Below are positions 17,713 through 25,948 of a DNA stretch of 64,000 nt, one piece after another. The notes under the pieces were generated by a model, which was given only the letters and a program-made list of their open reading frames with translations, was not told the DNA's origin and made no database searches. The DNA lies in the NCBI GenBank assembly GCA_900468535.1, contig UBTY01000014.1:34510-98509 (forward strand). The letters are read 5' to 3'. The DNA comes from Hyphomicrobiales bacterium (GTDB lineage: Bacteria; Pseudomonadota; Alphaproteobacteria; Rhizobiales; Rhizobiaceae). How positions within the stretch are numbered: the first letter of the stretch is position 1; each line of letters starts with the position of its first letter. The position numbers were made by a program, and so were the translations under genes.

Positions 17713-18576
17713 ATGGCTGACATCACCAAGACCCGCTCTCTGCGTTCGCCGAAAATCGCTGTTCTTCCGGTTTTCGCTATCGTCACCGCGCTAGGCCTTG
17801 CTGGCTGCACGACAAACAACACCTCCGATGCCGTGATCCGCATCGACAAGGCGCAGGGTTCGCAGGAAAACATCGCGTCGCTGACCTCGGTCATCAACGC
17901 CAATCCGAAAGATCCGGAAGGCTACAACGTTCGCGGCTCGGCCTATGGCCGCGGCGGCGATTTCCGTCAGGCGCTGAACGATTTCAACACTGCCCTGCAG
18001 CTTAATCCGCGCTTCTACCAGGCCTACGCGAACCGCGCCCTGGTCTACCGCAACATGGGCCAGCAGCAGCAGGCGATCCAGGACTACAACGCCGCCCTGC
18101 AGATCAACCCGAACTACGATGTCGCCCTGATCGGTCGCGGCAACGTCTACCGGACCGCCGGCCAGGACGATGCAGCGTTCAACGATTTCAACAAGGCGAT
18201 CCAGAACGGCACCACCGACGGTCGCGCCTATCACAATCGCGGTCTGCTCTTCCAGAAGCGCAACCAGCAGGACAAGGCGATCGACGACTTCTCGAAGGCG
18301 ATCTCGCTGTCGCCGAACGCGCCGGAGCCTTATAACGGCCGCGGCATTTCCTACATCGCACTGAACGACGACGACAACGCGTTCGCCGACTTCAACCACG
18401 CGATCGAGCTGAACGGCAACCTGGCGGAATCCTGGGCAAACCAGGCGCTGGTTTACGAGCGTCGCGGCGAAAAGGACAAGGCAGCCCGCTCCTACCGCCA
18501 TGCGATCGGTCTCGATCCGAAGTATCAGCCGGCAAAGGACGGTCTTGCTCGCGTAGGCGCCTCGACCTCCGGCTAA
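17713..18576 (+). CDS. TPR-repeat lipoprotein
   Basis: A 287-residue lipoprotein. After a basic start and hydrophobic core, the lipobox LAGC places the lipidated Cys near residue 33, so the mature protein should be membrane-anchored on the periplasmic side. Residues from about 60 to 275 form about six tetratricopeptide repeats (for example YNVRGSAYGRGGDFRQALND, YANRALVYRNMGQQQQAIQD, YHNRGLLFQKRNQQDKAIDD). It resembles NlpI-like proteins that scaffold peptidoglycan hydrolases, but the partner is unknown here. The gene has its own start after the rpsU terminator; the next gene begins 14 bases after its stop. Confidence 0.9.
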   Translation: MADITKTRSLRSPKIAVLPVFAIVTALGLAGCTTNNTSDAVIRIDKAQGSQENIASLTSVINANPKDPEGYNVRGSAYGRGGDFRQALNDFNTALQLNPRFYQAYANRALVYRNMGQQQQAIQDYNAALQINPNYDVALIGRGNVYRTAGQDDAAFNDFNKAIQNGTTDGRAYHNRGLLFQKRNQQDKAIDDFSKAISLSPNAPEPYNGRGISYIALNDDDNAFADFNHAIELNGNLAESWANQALVYERRGEKDKAARSYRHAIGLDPKYQPAKDGLARVGASTSG

Positions 18577-18590
18577 GAATGGAGCAGCCG

Positions 18591-19652
18591 ATGGCAGCAA
18601 GGAAACGAGTTGTCGTCATTGGCTCCGGCATTATCGGCGCTTCGATTGCCTGGCACCTGAGCCGGCGAAGCGCCGACGTCACCGTGATTGCGGAAGACAT
18701 CGGCGGCGTTGCCACGCCGAACTCCTTTGCCTGGATCAACGCCAGCTGGGGCAATCCTGAATTCTACTATCGCTTTCGCCGTCGTGCGATGACGGAATGG
18801 AAGCGGTTGGCCGGTGATCTTCCCGGCCTGCCCCTCTCCTGGTGCGGCAGCCTCTGCTGGGATCTTCCACCTGAACAATTGGAAGCCTTCGCCGACGAGC
18901 ACAGCCGGTGGGGCTATGGCATCGAGCGCATCGGTCGAGCCGAAGTATTGCGCCGCGAACCCTATCTGGCGCAAGCGCCGGATCTTGCGGTGGCAGTCGC
19001 GGAGGAAGGCGCCGTCGAACCGGTTGCCGCGGCCCGAATGATGCTTGCCGATGCCGAGGCACACGGCGCGCGTTTCGTGACAGGCGATGTCAGCGGCTTC
19101 ATCAGGCGCGGCGAGCGCATTGCCGGCGTCGTCAGCTCCGTCGGCATGTTCGAGGCCGACGATGTGGTTCTGGCGGCAGGCGCCGGCGCCATTCCATTGG
19201 CCGAGGGTGTCGGCATCACGATTCCGCTCACCACCCCGCCCGGACTTCTCGTCCACTCTCGCCCCTTCGAAAAGCGCCTGAACGGCCTTGTCATCGCAAC
19301 CGAGCTTCACATGCGCCAGACGGCGGACGGGCGAATCGTTGCGGGCAGCGATTTCGGCGGCAGCGCACCCGGGGAAGATCGACAGGAGACCGCGGCCGCG
19401 CTCTTCGCAAAGGTCAAGGCCAATCTGACCGACAGCGCAGGCCTCGCACTCGAGACATTCACCGTCGGCTATCGCCCGACACCCGCCGATGGCTTCCCCA
19501 TCATCGGCAATGCAGGCTGCGCCGGGCTCTATGTTGCCATCATGCACTCCGGCGTGACGCTTGCGCCCCTCGTTGGATTACTCGCCTCTAACGAGATTTT
19601 ATCGGAGCAACCCGAGGCGGAACTTGCAGCCTTCCGGTTGTCGCGCTTTTGA
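18591..19652 (+). CDS. FAD-dependent amino-acid-oxidase-type oxidoreductase
   Basis: A DAO-family flavoprotein of 353 residues. The N-terminal FAD motif VVVIGSGIIGASIAWHL is followed by a typical D-amino-acid oxidase/glycine oxidase layout, and the C-terminal GYRPTPADGFPIIGNAGC and GLYVAIMHSGVTLAP segments close the FAD site. The substrate, probably a D-amino acid, glycine or secondary amine, cannot be fixed. The ATG at 18591 is preferred over the one at 18579 because GGAG then sits 7 bases upstream. It is likely read through from the TPR lipoprotein gene. Confidence 0.88.
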   Translation: MAARKRVVVIGSGIIGASIAWHLSRRSADVTVIAEDIGGVATPNSFAWINASWGNPEFYYRFRRRAMTEWKRLAGDLPGLPLSWCGSLCWDLPPEQLEAFADEHSRWGYGIERIGRAEVLRREPYLAQAPDLAVAVAEEGAVEPVAAARMMLADAEAHGARFVTGDVSGFIRRGERIAGVVSSVGMFEADDVVLAAGAGAIPLAEGVGITIPLTTPPGLLVHSRPFEKRLNGLVIATELHMRQTADGRIVAGSDFGGSAPGEDRQETAAALFAKVKANLTDSAGLALETFTVGYRPTPADGFPIIGNAGCAGLYVAIMHSGVTLAPLVGLLASNEILSEQPEAELAAFRLSRF

Positions 19653-19873
19653 TCACATCGGACATAAATTTGAACGCGTGAAATGCGCGCGACATGTTTT
19701 AGTGTGTTGCAAGGATTTGATGCTGTCCCTAACATGCGGCTGCTTCGATAGCAGGCTATCGGACAAAAGCATTCTGTATTGAGGGCAATCGTGGTGATCC
19801 AGTTTTTTGCTTTCAAACCCGTCATTGCCTTTGGCGCCAGCGTTTTCTCGTTTCGGGAACGAAGAAAGTGCTC
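19653..19873. other. intergenic region before the sensor kinase gene
   Basis: About 220 bases with no gene. It probably carries the promoter of the kinase gene; an AT-rich stretch is near 19770-19810. No operator palindrome was recognised. Confidence 0.4.
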
Positions 19874-21532
19874 ATGAACCGACGCTTCCGTTTCTTCCCC
19901 AAGGCATCGATCGGCACCTATCTGATCGCGATGGCGCTCGCCACCTCGCTGCCGATTTTTGCGCTTGTCGCGCTGCTTCTCGGCCAGCTCGAAGACAACC
20001 AGCGTTCTATCCTCAAGCGTGAAACAGCACAGGATGCGACGGCGCTTGCACGATCGGTCGACCGGCAGCTGCAGGATATGGCTACAACCCTGCGGTTGTT
20101 ATCGACGTCGCCCGAACTCGAGCATAACGACTTCGCGGCCTTTCACGAGCGCACAGAGACCGCTCTGCGCGCCGATACTCTCTATGTCATCGCGACGGAG
20201 GCGGACGGACAGCAACTGCTGAACACGCGAGTCGACTACGGCACGGAACTCCGGAAGGTCGGCAACATGCCGTCGCTGGAATCGGCCTTGAAATCCGGCC
20301 GCATCGAAGCCTCCGATGTCTTTCGCGGAAGAACGGTTGGCGATTGGGTCTATAACGTCACAATGCCGATCAAGGTGGGGCGTGTGGCGGCGCTGATCAT
20401 CACCCAGAACGCGCGCGACCTTGCCAAGATCGTCTCGACCGAGGGCCTTCCTGCCGACTGGTCTGCGGCCATCATCGATCAGAGCGGCCACGTCGTCGCC
20501 TCGGTCGGCGCGAGCAACATTGGCTTCGGGGAAGCATTCGACCCTCGCATCTTGCCTTCGCTCGTCGATTCCAGCGGTGTCTATGAGAATTCGGCCGTGC
20601 TGCCGCGAACGCTGCTCGGCTACGCGCAGATCCCCGGCTGGTCCTGGAAGGCGATCATCTGGGGACCGATGGCAACGGCGCAATCGTCCATCCTGACGAC
20701 GTGGCGGTTCCTCATCATCGGGGGCCTAGCCCTGCTGATCGTCGCGGTCCTGGCTGCCTACGTGGTTGCCCGCCAGGTTCGCACGACCATTCGCGCGATC
20801 GCGGATATGGCCAAGCGCATGGGCGAAGGCCAGATCGTCGCGCCGATCGAAACCAGCGTCATCGAAGCCAACCAAGTCGCCGTTGCGCTTTCCAACGCCT
20901 CCTTCGATCGCAGCCAGACAGAGGACCGGCTGCATTTCGTCATGAACGAACTGGTTCACCGCACAAAGAACCTGCTGGCGCTCGCGCAGGCCATGATGCG
21001 CCAGCTGGCTAAGCAAAGCGGTACCGTGCAAGAGTTCCAGGCGGCCGTGTCGCACCGTCTCGACGGCCTCTCCCGTTCGATCCAGCTTCTGACGAGCGAG
21101 CAATGGGCCGGTGCCTCGCTCCGGCGCGTCGTCGACATCCACCTCGACGCCTTCCCGCAGGCGCTGCCGCAGATCGAGATCACCGGCAAGGATTTCATGC
21201 TGAAGCCCGAAGCCGTCCAGAACCTCGGTCTGGCGCTCCATGAGCTGGCGACCAACTCCGTCAAGTACGGCGCCCTTTCGGTGCCGCAGGGCCGCATCCG
21301 CTTCTACTGGCAGACCATCCAGGAAGAAGGGCACGCCGAGGAGATGCTGCGCTTCATCTGGGAGGAACTGAACGGGCCTCCGGTGCAGACACCGACCCAT
21401 ACCGGCTTCGGAACGACCGTCATCAAGAACCACGCGGCGGCCGCTTTCAACGGTACGGTGACGGTCGATTTTCTGCCCCGCGGCCTGCGTTGGGAGCTCA
21501 CGGCCCCCCGCCGTGTGCTGGAGCGCAAGTAA
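19874..21532 (+). CDS. HWE-family sensor histidine kinase
   Basis: A 552-residue membrane sensor. A first transmembrane segment (residues about 13-38) is followed by a roughly 240-residue periplasmic Cache-like region, a second membrane segment (FLIIGGLALLIVAVLAAYVV) and a HAMP-like linker. The kinase core has the HWE-type phosphoacceptor HRTKNLLALAQAMMRQ (His362) and the N-box LALHELATNSVKYGALS, then GFGTTVI in the ATP lid. These kinases are abundant in rhizobia. No response regulator is adjacent, so it is an orphan. The ATG at 19874 is preferred to a GTG 6 bases earlier. The stimulus is unknown. Confidence 0.9.
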   Translation: MNRRFRFFPKASIGTYLIAMALATSLPIFALVALLLGQLEDNQRSILKRETAQDATALARSVDRQLQDMATTLRLLSTSPELEHNDFAAFHERTETALRADTLYVIATEADGQQLLNTRVDYGTELRKVGNMPSLESALKSGRIEASDVFRGRTVGDWVYNVTMPIKVGRVAALIITQNARDLAKIVSTEGLPADWSAAIIDQSGHVVASVGASNIGFGEAFDPRILPSLVDSSGVYENSAVLPRTLLGYAQIPGWSWKAIIWGPMATAQSSILTTWRFLIIGGLALLIVAVLAAYVVARQVRTTIRAIADMAKRMGEGQIVAPIETSVIEANQVAVALSNASFDRSQTEDRLHFVMNELVHRTKNLLALAQAMMRQLAKQSGTVQEFQAAVSHRLDGLSRSIQLLTSEQWAGASLRRVVDIHLDAFPQALPQIEITGKDFMLKPEAVQNLGLALHELATNSVKYGALSVPQGRIRFYWQTIQEEGHAEEMLRFIWEELNGPPVQTPTHTGFGTTVIKNHAAAAFNGTVTVDFLPRGLRWELTAPRRVLERK

Positions 21533-21545
21533 GCCAAGCTTTACG

Positions 21546-21572
21546 GAAAAGAAAAGGGCGCGAAACGCGCCC
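21546..21572 (-). terminator. terminator of the transhydrogenase operon
   Basis: Perfect 7-bp GC stem GGGCGCG / CGCGCCC with an AAA loop at 21556-21572. In the minus direction it is followed by TTTTCTTTTCC, so it ends the pnt operon; it may also serve the convergent kinase gene. Confidence 0.85.
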
Positions 21573-21600
21573 TCTCGTTCCGATCGTCAGACCAGATGCT

Positions 21601-22995
21601 TCAGTGGCCGATCGCCTTGTTGATTTCCTCGGTTACCTTCTTGGCGTCGCCGAGCAGCATCATCGTGCCGTCCTTGTAGAACAGCGTGTTGTCGATACCG
21701 GCGTAACCGGAGCCGAGCGAGCGCTTGACGAAGAGGCAGGTCTTGGCCTTGTCGACATCAAGGATCGGCATGCCGTAGATCGGCGAGGTCTTGTCGTCGC
21801 GCGCCGCCGGATTGGTGACGTCGTTGGCACCGATGACATAGGCAACGTCAGCCTGTGCGAACTCCGAGTTGATATCCTCGAGCTCGAAGACCTCGTCGTA
21901 AGGCACGTTGGCTTCAGCCAGCAGCACGTTCATGTGACCGGGCATGCGGCCGGCGACCGGATGGATCGCGTACTTAACCTCGACGCCGTTCTTCTTCAGA
22001 TTGTCGGTCATCTCGCGAAGAGCGTGCTGTGCCTGCGCCACCGCCATGCCGTAGCCGGGCACGATGATGACCTTGGAGGCATTCGCCATCAGGTAGGCCG
22101 CATCCTCGGCCGAACCGAGCTTGACGGTCTTGTCGGAGTTGTCCGTACCGCCACTGGTCGTCTCGCCGCCGAAGCCGCCGAGAATGACCGAAATGAACGA
22201 GCGATTCATGCCCTTGCACATGATGTAGGAGAGGATCGCACCCGACGAGCCGACCAGCGCACCTGTTATGATCAGCGCCAGGTTTCCAAGCGTGAAACCG
22301 ATGCCGGCCGCCGCCCAGCCCGAATATGAGTTCAGCATCGAGACGACGACGGGCATGTCGGCGCCGCCGATCGGCACGATCAGCAGCACGCCAAGCGCCA
22401 GGGACAGAACGACAACAGCCCAGAAATCGAAATGGCTTTCCGTTGCCGCGAGCCCGACGATGAAGAGCACGATCAGCGCCAGCAGCGCTATGTTGATCAC
22501 GTGCCGGAAGGGCAGCATGATCGGCTTGCCGGACATGCGGCCATCAAGCTTCAGGAAGGCGATGATCGAGCCTGTGAAGGTCAGCGCGCCGATTGCGACG
22601 CCGAGCGCCATTTCGATCCTTGCCTCGGTGTGGATTTCGCCGATGTTGCCGATCCCGAAGGACGACGGCGTATAGAGCGCCGACGCAGCGACCAACACGG
22701 CGGCAAGGCCGACCAGCGAGTGGAACCCGGCAACCAACTGCGGCATCGAGGTCATCGGAATGACGCGGGCGATATAGGCGCCGGCACCGCCGCCGATGGC
22801 GAGACCGAGGACGATCAGCACGAGGCCGCCGAAGGATGGCGTGGCCAGCGTCAGCGTGGTGAGAATGGCGATCGCCATGCCGGCCATGCCGTAGAGATTT
22901 CCCTTTCGGCTGGAGGCCGGATGGGAAAGCCCGCGCAATGCCAGGATGAAGAGAACGCCGGAAACAAGATAGAGGAAGGCTGCGATACTGCTCAT
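21601..22995 (-). CDS. pntB: NAD(P) transhydrogenase beta subunit
   Basis: The membrane and NADP(H)-binding subunit of proton-translocating transhydrogenase, 464 residues. The first half has about eight to nine transmembrane segments (from AAFLYLVSGVLFILALRGL). The C-terminal dIII domain binds NADP(H) with IIVPGYGMAVAQAQHALREM, followed by HPVAGRMPGHMNVLLAEA and the GANDVTNPAA loop. It uses the proton gradient to make NADPH from NADH. The start at 22995 has GAGGA just upstream, and it follows pntAb by 7 bases. The open frame extends to 23061, into pntAb, but that part is not protein-like. Confidence 0.95.
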   Translation of the reverse strand: MSSIAAFLYLVSGVLFILALRGLSHPASSRKGNLYGMAGMAIAILTTLTLATPSFGGLVLIVLGLAIGGGAGAYIARVIPMTSMPQLVAGFHSLVGLAAVLVAASALYTPSSFGIGNIGEIHTEARIEMALGVAIGALTFTGSIIAFLKLDGRMSGKPIMLPFRHVINIALLALIVLFIVGLAATESHFDFWAVVVLSLALGVLLIVPIGGADMPVVVSMLNSYSGWAAAGIGFTLGNLALIITGALVGSSGAILSYIMCKGMNRSFISVILGGFGGETTSGGTDNSDKTVKLGSAEDAAYLMANASKVIIVPGYGMAVAQAQHALREMTDNLKKNGVEVKYAIHPVAGRMPGHMNVLLAEANVPYDEVFELEDINSEFAQADVAYVIGANDVTNPAARDDKTSPIYGMPILDVDKAKTCLFVKRSLGSGYAGIDNTLFYKDGTMMLLGDAKKVTEEINKAIGH

Positions 22996-23002
22996 GCGGT
23001 CC

Positions 23003-23401
23003 TCACTTGTCCTTCTTCTTGTACATCGCCAGCATGCGCTGGGTGACAAGGAAGCCGCCAAAGATGTTCACCGAGACGAGAACGAGCGCGAGGAAGCCGA
23101 AGCCGGTCGCAAGCCCGCTCGTCGAAATGCCGACCGCCAGAAGAGCGCCGACGACGATGACCGAGGAGATCGCGTTGGTGACCGCCATCAGCGGCGTGTG
23201 CAGCGCTGGCGTCACCGACCAGACGACGTAGTAGCCGACGAAGATCGCCAGCACGAAGATCGCGAACTGGAACACGAAGGGATCGATGGCGCCGCCTGTC
23301 GCCGCGCTTGCGGCCTCCGGTGCGTGGGCGGCAGCAGTTGTCACGGCGCTCACGGCCTGATTCAATTGCTCCAGCGCCTTGTCCATTGCTTCACTGGCCA
23401 T
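23003..23401 (-). CDS. pntAb: NAD(P) transhydrogenase alpha subunit, membrane part
   Basis: A 132-residue protein corresponding to the C-terminal membrane domain of single-chain PntA. An Ala-rich linker ([15 protein letters not shown]) is followed by three to four hydrophobic helices beginning [19 protein letters not shown] and ending [16 protein letters not shown]. Its start overlaps the pntAa stop by 11 bases. The split of PntA into two polypeptides is the usual alphaproteobacterial arrangement. Confidence 0.94.
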   Translation of the reverse strand: MASEAMDKALEQLNQAVSAVTTAAAHAPEAASAATGGAIDPFVFQFAIFVLAIFVGYYVVWSVTPALHTPLMAVTNAISSVIVVGALLAVGISTSGLATGFGFLALVLVSVNIFGGFLVTQRMLAMYKKKDK

Positions 23402-24548
23402 CAGTTATCCCCTTCTTCGCGCCGCCGAAAGCCGGGTGCACGACTTCGCCCGCATGCGTCAGCATCGTCGCCTTGATCAGTTCGTCCTCAAGATTGAGGG
23501 CAACGGTCTTCGTTTCCTTGTTGACCATGGTCTCGAGGAAGGTGAGGAGGTTCTTGGCGTAGAGAGCCGAGGCGCTGGCCGCAATCCGGCCGGCCATGTT
23601 TGCGTAACCTATGACGCGCACGCCATCGACATCGGCGACCTTGCCCGGCTTGACGCCTTCGATATTGCCCCCGCGTTCGACCGCGAGGTCGACAGCAACC
23701 GCGCCCGGTTTCATCGACTTCAACATCTCGCGCGACACCAGCCTCGGTGCCGGACGCCCGGGGATCAGGGCGGTGGTGATGACGATGTCCTGCTTGGCGA
23801 TATGATCGGCAACAAGGGCCGCCTGCTTCGCCTGATATTCTCTGGACATTTCCTTGGCGTAACCGCCGGCGGTTTCGGCCGCCTTGAATTCCTCGTCCTC
23901 GACGGCGATGAACTTCGCGCCGAGCGAGGCAACCTGCTCCTTCGCCGCCGGACGAACGTCGGTCGCCGATACCGCAGCACCGAGACGACGCGCCGTGGCG
24001 ATCGCCTGCAGGCCTGCAACTCCGGCGCCCATGACGAAAACCTTGGCCGCCGGAACGGTGCCGGCTGCCGTCATCATCATCGGCATGGCGCGGTCGTAGA
24101 CCGCCGCCGCTTCGATGACCGCCTGATAACCTGCGAGGTTTGCCTGTGAGGAAAGAACGTCCATCGATTGCGCGCGGGTGATGCGCGGCATCAGCTCCAT
24201 GGCGAAGCTGGAGAGCCTGGCCTTGGCCATGGCCGCGATCGCCTCGTCATTGCCGTAGGGGTCCATGACCGCGATAACGATCGCGCCCGCTTTGTAGCCG
24301 CCGATCTCGTCATTGGTCGGGCGCCGAACCTTAAGCACCACATCGGCTGTCGCAGCCGCACCGACCGAACCGATCCGTGCGCCGACTGCCTCGAATTCCG
24401 CATCCGGAATTTTCGACTTCGCGCCAGCGCCAGCCTCGACGACGACGTCGAGGCCAAGGCCGATCATCTTCTTCACGGTTTCGACGGACGCTGCGACGCG
24501 CGTCTCATCCCCCGTGGTTTCCTTCGCCACAAAAACAAGATTGCCCAA
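23391..24548 (-). CDS. pntAa: NAD(P) transhydrogenase alpha subunit, NAD(H)-binding part
   Basis: A 385-residue soluble dI domain that binds NAD(H) and passes hydride to PntB. It starts [20 protein letters not shown], like alanine dehydrogenase relatives, and carries the Rossmann motif [22 protein letters not shown] with an acidic strand end (SATDVR). It also has [17 protein letters not shown] and the C-terminal [10 protein letters not shown]. It lies downstream of a small membrane-protein gene on the same strand by about 100 bases and overlaps pntAb. Confidence 0.95.
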   Translation of the reverse strand: MGNLVFVAKETTGDETRVAASVETVKKMIGLGLDVVVEAGAGAKSKIPDAEFEAVGARIGSVGAAATADVVLKVRRPTNDEIGGYKAGAIVIAVMDPYGNDEAIAAMAKARLSSFAMELMPRITRAQSMDVLSSQANLAGYQAVIEAAAVYDRAMPMMMTAAGTVPAAKVFVMGAGVAGLQAIATARRLGAAVSATDVRPAAKEQVASLGAKFIAVEDEEFKAAETAGGYAKEMSREYQAKQAALVADHIAKQDIVITTALIPGRPAPRLVSREMLKSMKPGAVAVDLAVERGGNIEGVKPGKVADVDGVRVIGYANMAGRIAASASALYAKNLLTFLETMVNKETKTVALNLEDELIKATMLTHAGEVVHPAFGGAKKGITDGQ

Positions 24549-24650
24549 CCGCCCCTCCTCCGGGTCAGCCAGTCTGCTGCAGGTCCTCCCCTGCCCAGCC
24601 CGAGCACTCAGTCAAAGCTTTTTGGAAAAGCTGCTCCCCCGACGCTGCGC

Positions 24651-24875
24651 TTAGCGCAGCAGGACGAGGCCCGCGATAAAGACCGCCAGCAGCACGACAA
24701 TACCGCCCAGGAAGCCGGCGCCGGCGAAGAAGCCAGCTGTCATGCCAAGCAGGAGAGCAACCAGAAACAACGTGCCGTACTTCGCCGCGGCGAGGAACAT
24801 GTTGTAGGTCTGCTCATGCTCCTTGTAGTCCATCGGCGCGCCAACTTCGGCAGGTCCGGTGTGATGCTCGGCCAT
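24651..24875 (-). CDS. small membrane protein, aa3-type oxidase subunit IV-like
   Basis: A 74-residue protein with a polar N-terminus (MAEHHTGPAEVGAPMDYKEH) and two hydrophobic helices (residues about 32-52 and 54-73). The MDYKEHEQTYNMF segment is the signature of the bacterial aa3-type cytochrome c oxidase subunit IV family, which is often found upstream of pntA in rhizobia. The ATG at 24875 follows GGGAGA; the open frame extends further upstream but that part is not protein-like. A role in oxidase assembly or with transhydrogenase is not established. Confidence 0.82.
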   Translation of the reverse strand: MAEHHTGPAEVGAPMDYKEHEQTYNMFLAAAKYGTLFLVALLLGMTAGFFAGAGFLGGIVVLLAVFIAGLVLLR

Positions 24876-25047
24876 GAATATTGTCTCCCTCATAATATCA
24901 GGCGCATGGCCTCGGCCACGGCTGTCATGATTCCTCGATCCCACGAGGAAAATTCCCTTGAGAGGGATTACACAAAGGCTCGATAAAGCGCAATGCATGA
25001 GAATGCCGCAGCGGTACGGCAATCTCATGCAATCCAGAGCATTGGGC

Positions 25048-25800
25048 TTAGAGCGGCAGGTCGGTGCCGAACTGACCTTCGGGAACAAACCGTGCCGTCG
25101 GAATGATGGTCAGCGGCGGCAGCGTGTCTTCGGGATTGCGCGAGAACATCATGCGCTGCTCGCTGGCGCTGGAAATGAAGAACGGATAGCGCGTCAGGAG
25201 CTTGCGCCCCACCTCGATCACGTTCGTCGCCATCAGCGTCATGTCGATACCGTAGTTCTTCGCCAGCTGGCCGGGCACGATCGTATCGGCATAGAAGACC
25301 CGCTTGTAGAACGCGGCATGCGGAGGACGGCAGAACTGCAGCACGCGATCCGCGCGGAAGTAGGCCGCGGCGACGATGCTCGGCCGCAGCGTCAGATAGG
25401 GGATCCAGGGCAGGTCGGCCGTCAGATCGGGGTCGGCAGCGAAACGCGCCGGGTCGATCAAGGTCAGGCCGGCATCGAGAAGCGCGTCCATTGCCCAGGG
25501 GAAAGCACCCGCCGACTGGCTGACGCGATGCTCAGGTGTCACATAATGGAGCCTGATAGTACTGACCAGTTCCCCATAATAGTACAGTCCGAAGACGTGC
25601 GCGTGGCTGTCGAAATCGGTGGCGTCGAGCAGTCCTTTCGGAGCGAGTGCCAGCACGTCGTGGGCCTTGTAAGCCTTGTAGCGCAGGCGTTCCACCTCGA
25701 CCATGTCCTCGCTGCTTTCCATGCGGCGATACTCGACATGATCCAAAACTTCCAGAAGCTTGCTGCTGAAATCACTGCGCGCGAAAAGTGTCTCTGACAT
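25048..25800 (-). CDS. acyl-signal synthase-like protein (FeeM / LuxI superfamily)
   Basis: A 250-residue protein with the GNAT-related fold of N-acyl amino acid and acyl-homoserine lactone synthases. Visible hallmarks are VERLRYKAYKAHDV near residues 36-49 (the LRYxxY motif), then DATDFDSHAHVFGLYYYGEL, then STIRLHYVTPEHRVSQS, the acidic/Arg core used for acyl-ACP and amino-substrate binding, and a PYLTLRPSIVAAAYFRADR segment. It is longer than typical LuxI and closer to the FeeM-like type, so an N-acyl amino acid product is as likely as an AHL. No LuxR gene is adjacent. The next upstream same-strand gene is a GGDEF/EAL protein. The family call is by eye. Confidence 0.65.
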   Translation of the reverse strand: MSETLFARSDFSSKLLEVLDHVEYRRMESSEDMVEVERLRYKAYKAHDVLALAPKGLLDATDFDSHAHVFGLYYYGELVSTIRLHYVTPEHRVSQSAGAFPWAMDALLDAGLTLIDPARFAADPDLTADLPWIPYLTLRPSIVAAAYFRADRVLQFCRPPHAAFYKRVFYADTIVPGQLAKNYGIDMTLMATNVIEVGRKLLTRYPFFISSASEQRMMFSRNPEDTLPPLTIIPTARFVPEGQFGTDLPL

Positions 25801-25948
25801 TTGTGCCCATCCGGTGTTAACGGAATATTAATCATCCGACAAAGGCACTTAACGCAAGGCAATCCGACAATTTGCATCGAATTTAAGATATTAAGGTTAA
25901 CGCGGCCTGCAATCTGCAGTCTTCCCCCGCTTGGCTCGGCGGAGGTTT